Shown here: positions 59,690-64,000 of the stretch, piece after piece
How the letters are laid out: every line of letters begins with the position of its first letter
How positions within the stretch are numbered: the stretch's first letter is position 1
Position numbers and translations under genes: made by a program
Notes under the pieces: generated by a model
Databases searched by the model: none
What the model was told of the DNA's origin: nothing
What the model saw: the letters and a program-made list of their open reading frames with translations, nothing else
Assembly: GCA_964036665.1 (NCBI GenBank)
Contig: OZ038530.1
Location: forward strand, 22,528,001-22,592,000
Direction of reading: 5' to 3'
Length of the DNA stretch: 64,000 bases
Source of the DNA: Gordius sp. MW1
Lineage: Eukaryota > Nematomorpha > Gordioida > Gordea > Gordiidae

Positions 59690-60430
59690 AAAAAACGGAA
59701 AAAAATTTCCAATCAGACCTTAACCATTGGTCATTTTTTCTATTAACAAGAACAATATATTAATTTAATTAAAAAATCAGCCTTTGTGGGGGGGGGGGGG
59801 CACAGGGACCCATATCAGTAGAGGCATAGGCCCTTGTAGGGGGGGGGGGTATAGGGTAATTATCAATGTTAACCTAATATACCAATTCAAAAACGAAAAA
59901 AAAAATTTCGAATCACAATTTGGCTAATGGACATTTTTTTTATTGGTCAGTAGCCAGGACACGGTGGAAAAGTCATATTATTAATGGTATTAACAAGAAC
60001 ATATATTAATTTAATTTAGAAAAAAATTTTTTTGCCCTCTCCGGGTATCGAACCAGCAATCAGAACGTTAGCCGGGATTTGAACCCACATCAGTAGTTAC
60101 CTTATTTTAAATTGAAAATAAGGGAATTGGTTAAATAAATTTTTTGTAGCGTTGTTGGATAAGGGGAGAAAAAATATCTGTTTATAGAGGATGGCATGCA
60201 GTCATAGACATTTGGGGTGGGAAGTTTGCAATAATAACAACCTTAAAGAATACAGTGTGGATGGGGGGCTGCAAATAAACTATAAAATTTCGATTCACAA
60301 TTTGGCCAATGTCATTTTTTTCATTAGTCATTAGCCAGCGGAGAGCCAAAAAGTCATATTTTCACTGGTATTAACAAGAACAATATATTTTTTTAATTTT
60401 AAAAAAAATCTTGCCCCTCCGTAATGAACC
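59690..60430. repeat. Triplicated repeat with tRNA-like B-boxes on the minus strand
   Basis: Three diverged copies share AATTTGGCTAATGGACATTTT-like, AAAAGTCATATT and TGGTATTAACAAGAACAATATA segments (about 59695, 59890 and 60285). At 60046-60092 the minus strand reads GGGTTCAAATCCCGGC and GGTTCGATACCCGG, both matching the tRNA B-box pattern, which suggests a tRNA-derived SINE component. No complete tRNA folds. Confidence 0.4.
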
Positions 60431-61106
60431 AGCAATTAAGATATAAAACAAATAATAGATGGCGGTATAAAAGAGGTAACACAAGACATCACATACCTTG
60501 ATAAATCTAAAGTTTTATAATCTAAAGTTTTGGTATGCCATTAAATTAGCTTTTAAAAATGTAACATACACTTACCTAGATGAAAAATTTTGTGTCTGAT
60601 TTTATTAACTTAACTAATATCAATTACAACATATGCAAAAAATTTTGTATATAATTTCGATAACTCATGAACAATATCAATTAGAATATATATGATAAAT
60701 ATTGCATCTCTTTTTTATTAACTATAACAATATCAATTACAACATATGCAAAAAAATTTGTATCTAATTTCATTAACTCTTGAACAATATCAATTAGAAA
60801 ATATATAAAAAATTTTGCACCTCTTTTTATTAACTCTTTCAGTCTACAACAATTATATACATTTATATACATAATACATATATACGATATAATCGATGAT
60901 TACAAATTATTATTAAATAATTACCTACATATAGCTAAGATATATACTTTCACCATATCAATTTTCATATGGTTTTCGTGACGAGCGTGACGAAATGTGA
61001 TAATCGTGACGAGTTTTAGCTCCTTTTTCTGTGCTGCCTGAACCAAGTCCCATATATACTAAAAATTCGCTACCTTTTGGAAAATGTTCAAAAATTTAAA
61101 ATTTTA

Positions 61107-61365
61107 GGTACCAAGTCAAACGTTCTTAAGTCAAACGTTATAAAACAACTAAAAAGAACTAAAAATAACTAAAAACAACAAAAAAATTTCTTTAAAAATT
61201 ATGATATAAGCTTTTAATTTAGGTAGATCTGAAGGTTTTATACATAATTAGGGTTCTCTATATAGGGGTAGGGTTAGGGTTAAGGTTAGGGTAAGGTTTT
61301 AATTATTTTAGTTATTTTTAGTTGTTTTTATAACGTTTGACCCTGAAAACGTTTGACCCGGATTC
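61107..61365. mobile_element. Telomere-core foldback element with exact 9-bp duplication
   Basis: AAAATTTTA is duplicated at 61098-61106 and 61366-61374. The left end GGTACCAAGTCAAACG and reverse-complemented right end GAATCCGGGTCAAACG lead into about 60-bp arms rich in AACTAAAAA. The centre (61268-61300) is GGGTTAGGGTTAAGGTTAGGG. It lies 15 nt from the next foldback element. Confidence 0.82.
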
Positions 61366-61388
61366 AAAATTTTATGCCTAACTTGCCG

Positions 61389-61684
61389 GGCCTAGGCTAT
61401 GTATTCTCGATTTTGAGTGATAAATAACAAAACGTAAAACGCATTTCTTAAACGTTCCATTGCATCTAATCCTAGCCCTAACCCTAACCTAAAACGCTGA
61501 CCTAAAACCCTAACCCCGAACCTTAACCCTGTCCCTTAAAGATAATTTTGACTTGAAAGGATTATTTTTAAACAATAACACACAAATTCGAACGCGATGA
61601 TTGCGCTCGGGAATGGAACGTTTAAGAAATGCGTTTTACGTTTTGTTATTTATCACTCAAAATCGAGAATACATAGCCTGGTTC
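61389..61684. mobile_element. Telomere-core foldback element, copy b, abutting CDC23
   Basis: AACTTGCCG is duplicated exactly at 61380-61388 and 61685-61693. The arms are about 72 bp and nearly perfect, and the whole element is almost identical to 3355-3643. Its core (61468-61530) has the same AACCTAAAACGCTGACCT block. The element ends 11 nt before the CDC23 ATG. Confidence 0.88.
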
Positions 61685-61695
61685 AACTTGCCGCG

Positions 61696-63848
61696 ATGTT
61701 TGAAGAAACATTTTCAAAAAAATATTTGGAAAAGGAATCTATCAAAAATTTTTCCTTAATTGCATATAAAAATTTATCCGTTAGATGTTTAACTAAGAGT
61801 GCCGCTTGGTAGGTGTTTTGAAAAACCAATATATTTTTAAGGTTTGCAGAAATAAATTACACTATAAAAAATGTTCAGGCATCTTCTAGCTCAATTGAGG
61901 TTCCTAAATCATTATCTGCTAAATATCGTTTAGATACATGGTGAAAATCAAGACACCTTTGCATTAGCAAGATGTTATTTTGATCTTAAAGAATATGATA
62001 GGGCATCAAATTTGTTAAAAAATCAACAAGATAGTTTATCATCATTTCTCCATCACTATTCCAAATACCAAGTATAATTAGTGCTAAGAGATTATTATAT
62101 ATATAATTAAGGCTTTAAACTATAAATCAAATCCTTGTTTTAAAATACCTTCAAGTACAATGGCTTAAATATAATAAGATTTTTGGTAGTAAATAATGGA
62201 GAAGATTCATTTGAAAATGAGGAAGGATTTGCTTTATTGTATCAAAAGTTGAATAACTTTTATATTCAAGGCAACATTGATGGCTTTCATTTATATCTGT
62301 AATTTTTATTTTTGTCAAAGATTTTTCATATTCTAAATATTTGTCATTATTTTATATTTTATGCATACATTTTTTGATAATAGTACTACTTAATTAATCT
62401 TTTTTCTTTATTTATCCCTTAATAGACTTGGGATTTTGCTTAAAAAGGAATGCAAAGCAGAAGCCAAAGGTATTTTTGTAAAATCTATTCAAGATGTTCC
62501 TTATCTATGGGCATCTTGGCTTGAGTTAGTTTGTATCATAGACAAAACTGAAGAGGTAAATTTGTTGCTTATTTGTTTAACATATCTTGATTGCTTAACA
62601 TCTTTTTTTGTTGACTTACAAATTAGTTAGGTAGGTTTGTACTAAAAGTGTTATCTAAAAGTTATAAAAAATATATATCAAATTGATTTAAACTATAATA
62701 TCCATACAAATAACAAACTTTAAAATTAGGATTTTTATATAAAATTAGCCAAATCACTGATTTATACCAACTGTCAATATACATTCTTATTATTGACATC
62801 ACTCTAAAAATGTTCAAATAGCAATAGTATCTTCTAAAATAAAATTAGACAATTAAAAATGATTTTAAATATATCGATAGCTTGATAAATTATTATAACC
62901 GTTGACTTAAATATTCCATATATTCCAAATTTGTATATTTATAAAATGCTGAAATTAATAATTTTTTAAGATCAAGTAAAATTATTAAAAGAAGCCAAGA
63001 AGATAATCTATTTACATAATTGGCCCTGTTAAACTTTTTAAATAAAATTATTGTATTTTATTTAATATTTTTTTAACAAACCTTTTGACAAGTTTTTAAT
63101 ATATTTAAAAAATAAAAACTGTTTCTTCTGCTTTTGACCCAAAAACTCAATACTTATTTTAAAATATTTATTTATGTTTTAGATTTCAAAATTAAATTTG
63201 CCCGATATATGGATAAAAGATTTTTTTATGGCTCAACATTTTGTTCAACAAAATCAATGGGAAGAAGCCTTGCAAATATATAGAGCTTTGGAGAATTGTG
63301 GTTTTAAAGATAACCCACACGTTTGCACTAATATAGCAAATATACTTTTCCAAATGAGAGGTTTTCCCCCATTTTCTCATTTTTTCATTTAATTTAAAAT
63401 AATATTCTGTATACACATGTATATATAATTATTCCAACCCTTTATATTTAACAATTTGGTAATTGGCCATTTGATAGCAGCTCTAAAATTAAGAATTAAA
63501 TTATTTTTATTTAGTTTTTTTTGAAATTAAAAAACAACTGAAAATATATATAAAAACTGACCTAATTAGATGTAACTTTCAACCATTTTACATTAAAAAA
63601 ATCATTTTGTTCTTGATGCTAAGTTTATATTCGTTTGCAATGTTTTTAAAATATTAGTTAACACGACTATGAAAAATTTTGCAAAAAAATAGCATAAAAT
63701 ACTTGGCATTTGTTAATTTTTACTTGGCATTTAAATTTTGATAACCTTAGAAATGGAAGAATCAATGAAGGTGTTTCGTGAAAAGCAGCTCGTAGACCCC
63801 TATTGCTTGGACAACTTCGATATATACTCCAACGTTTTATACGTTTTG
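61696..63848 (+). CDS. CDC23: Anaphase-promoting complex subunit 8, 5' part
   Basis: CDC23/APC8 is a TPR scaffold of the anaphase-promoting complex, the ubiquitin ligase that drives mitotic exit. Seven exons lie in the window: 61696-61808, 61842-61899, 61934-62071, 62156-62298, 62426-62555, 63183-63360, 63751-63848; the rest continues beyond 64000. Matches to the family include LIAYKNLSVRCLTKSAAW then FAEINYTIKNVQ, DTFALARCYFDLKEYDRAS, IQGNIDGFHLYLLGILLKK, YLWASWLELVCII, LPDIWIKDFFMAQHFVQQ, QWEEALQIYRAL and DPYCLDNFDIYSNVLYVL, all in order. Introns 1 and 2 are 33 and 34 nt. Intron 2 uses a weak GTTCCT donor; without it there would be a one-base frameshift near 61935. The frame is open upstream of the chosen ATG into the foldback element, so a longer N-terminus is possible. 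Confidence 0.92.
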
Positions 63849-64000
63849 GTATATTTTTAAACTATGACAAATTTTTTTTAAAGCTTACCATTTATTATTT
63901 TTAAAAAACCATCCTGTGTTAAGATGAAAGGAATAAATGAATAAAGTTACCTCTTATAAATATTTTGAAAACAGTCCGGGATATTGCTATCGAATTATAT

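Larger units (their letters stand above)
55409..61106. other. Repeat-rich stretch without an identified gene
   Basis: No host exon was found apart from possible unrecognised 5' exons of the minus-strand gene. Contents: MITEs at 55485 and 57613, CGGGCC-type fragments near 56240-56345 and 57300-57440, a tandem duplication at 56515-56800, a dispersed repeat at 58337-59165, a polypurine tract at 59179-59275, and a triplicated repeat with tRNA-like boxes at 59690-60430. Confidence 0.45.

Overview
The window is AT-rich genomic DNA from an animal, most likely an invertebrate; I cannot place the phylum. All recognisable genes are metazoan orthologues split by GT-AG introns (several only 33-42 nt long), and most of the remaining sequence is DNA transposons, short foldback elements and their debris. 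There are no bacterial operons, CRISPR arrays or rRNA genes, and I found no intact tRNA gene.

Host genes, left to right: ALG10 (+, 3654-5449, complete, 3 exons); one ezrin/radixin/moesin gene (-, 28290 to 9662, 14 coding exons rebuilt to 571 aa, 9-kb second intron full of transposons); cytosolic seryl-tRNA synthetase SARS1 (+, 45658-51518, 12 exons, 491 aa); an unrecognised Ser/Thr-rich gene (-, at least six exons between 55408 and 53294); and CDC23/APC8 (+, from 61696, seven exons, running off the right edge). The genes are unrelated housekeeping functions (ER N-glycosylation, membrane-actin linkage, tRNA charging, anaphase-promoting complex) with no sign of a shared pathway.

Between 29.6 and 36.4 kb is a stack of nested transposons. 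An LTR retrotransposon has lost nearly all of its interior. Its 5' LTR is split by a piggyBac-like element, which holds a P-like element (THAP transposase remnant) and a hAT element. The P element is interrupted by a telomere-repeat foldback element, and the hAT reading frame by a second hAT. The P element, both hATs and the foldback element keep exact 8-bp target duplications.

The most unusual signal is a set of at least six foldback elements (3355-3643, 31731-32149, 37646-37878, 44907-45622, 61107-61365, 61389-61684). They have different inverted-repeat arms, but all carry telomere-like CCTAAC/TTAGGG tracts in the centre. Five have exact or nearly exact 8-9 bp target duplications, and several end in a GAAYCNGG-like motif. 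Three of them end 10, 11 and 35 nt upstream of the start codons of ALG10, CDC23 and SARS1. In CDC23 the element adds an open, in-frame upstream extension.
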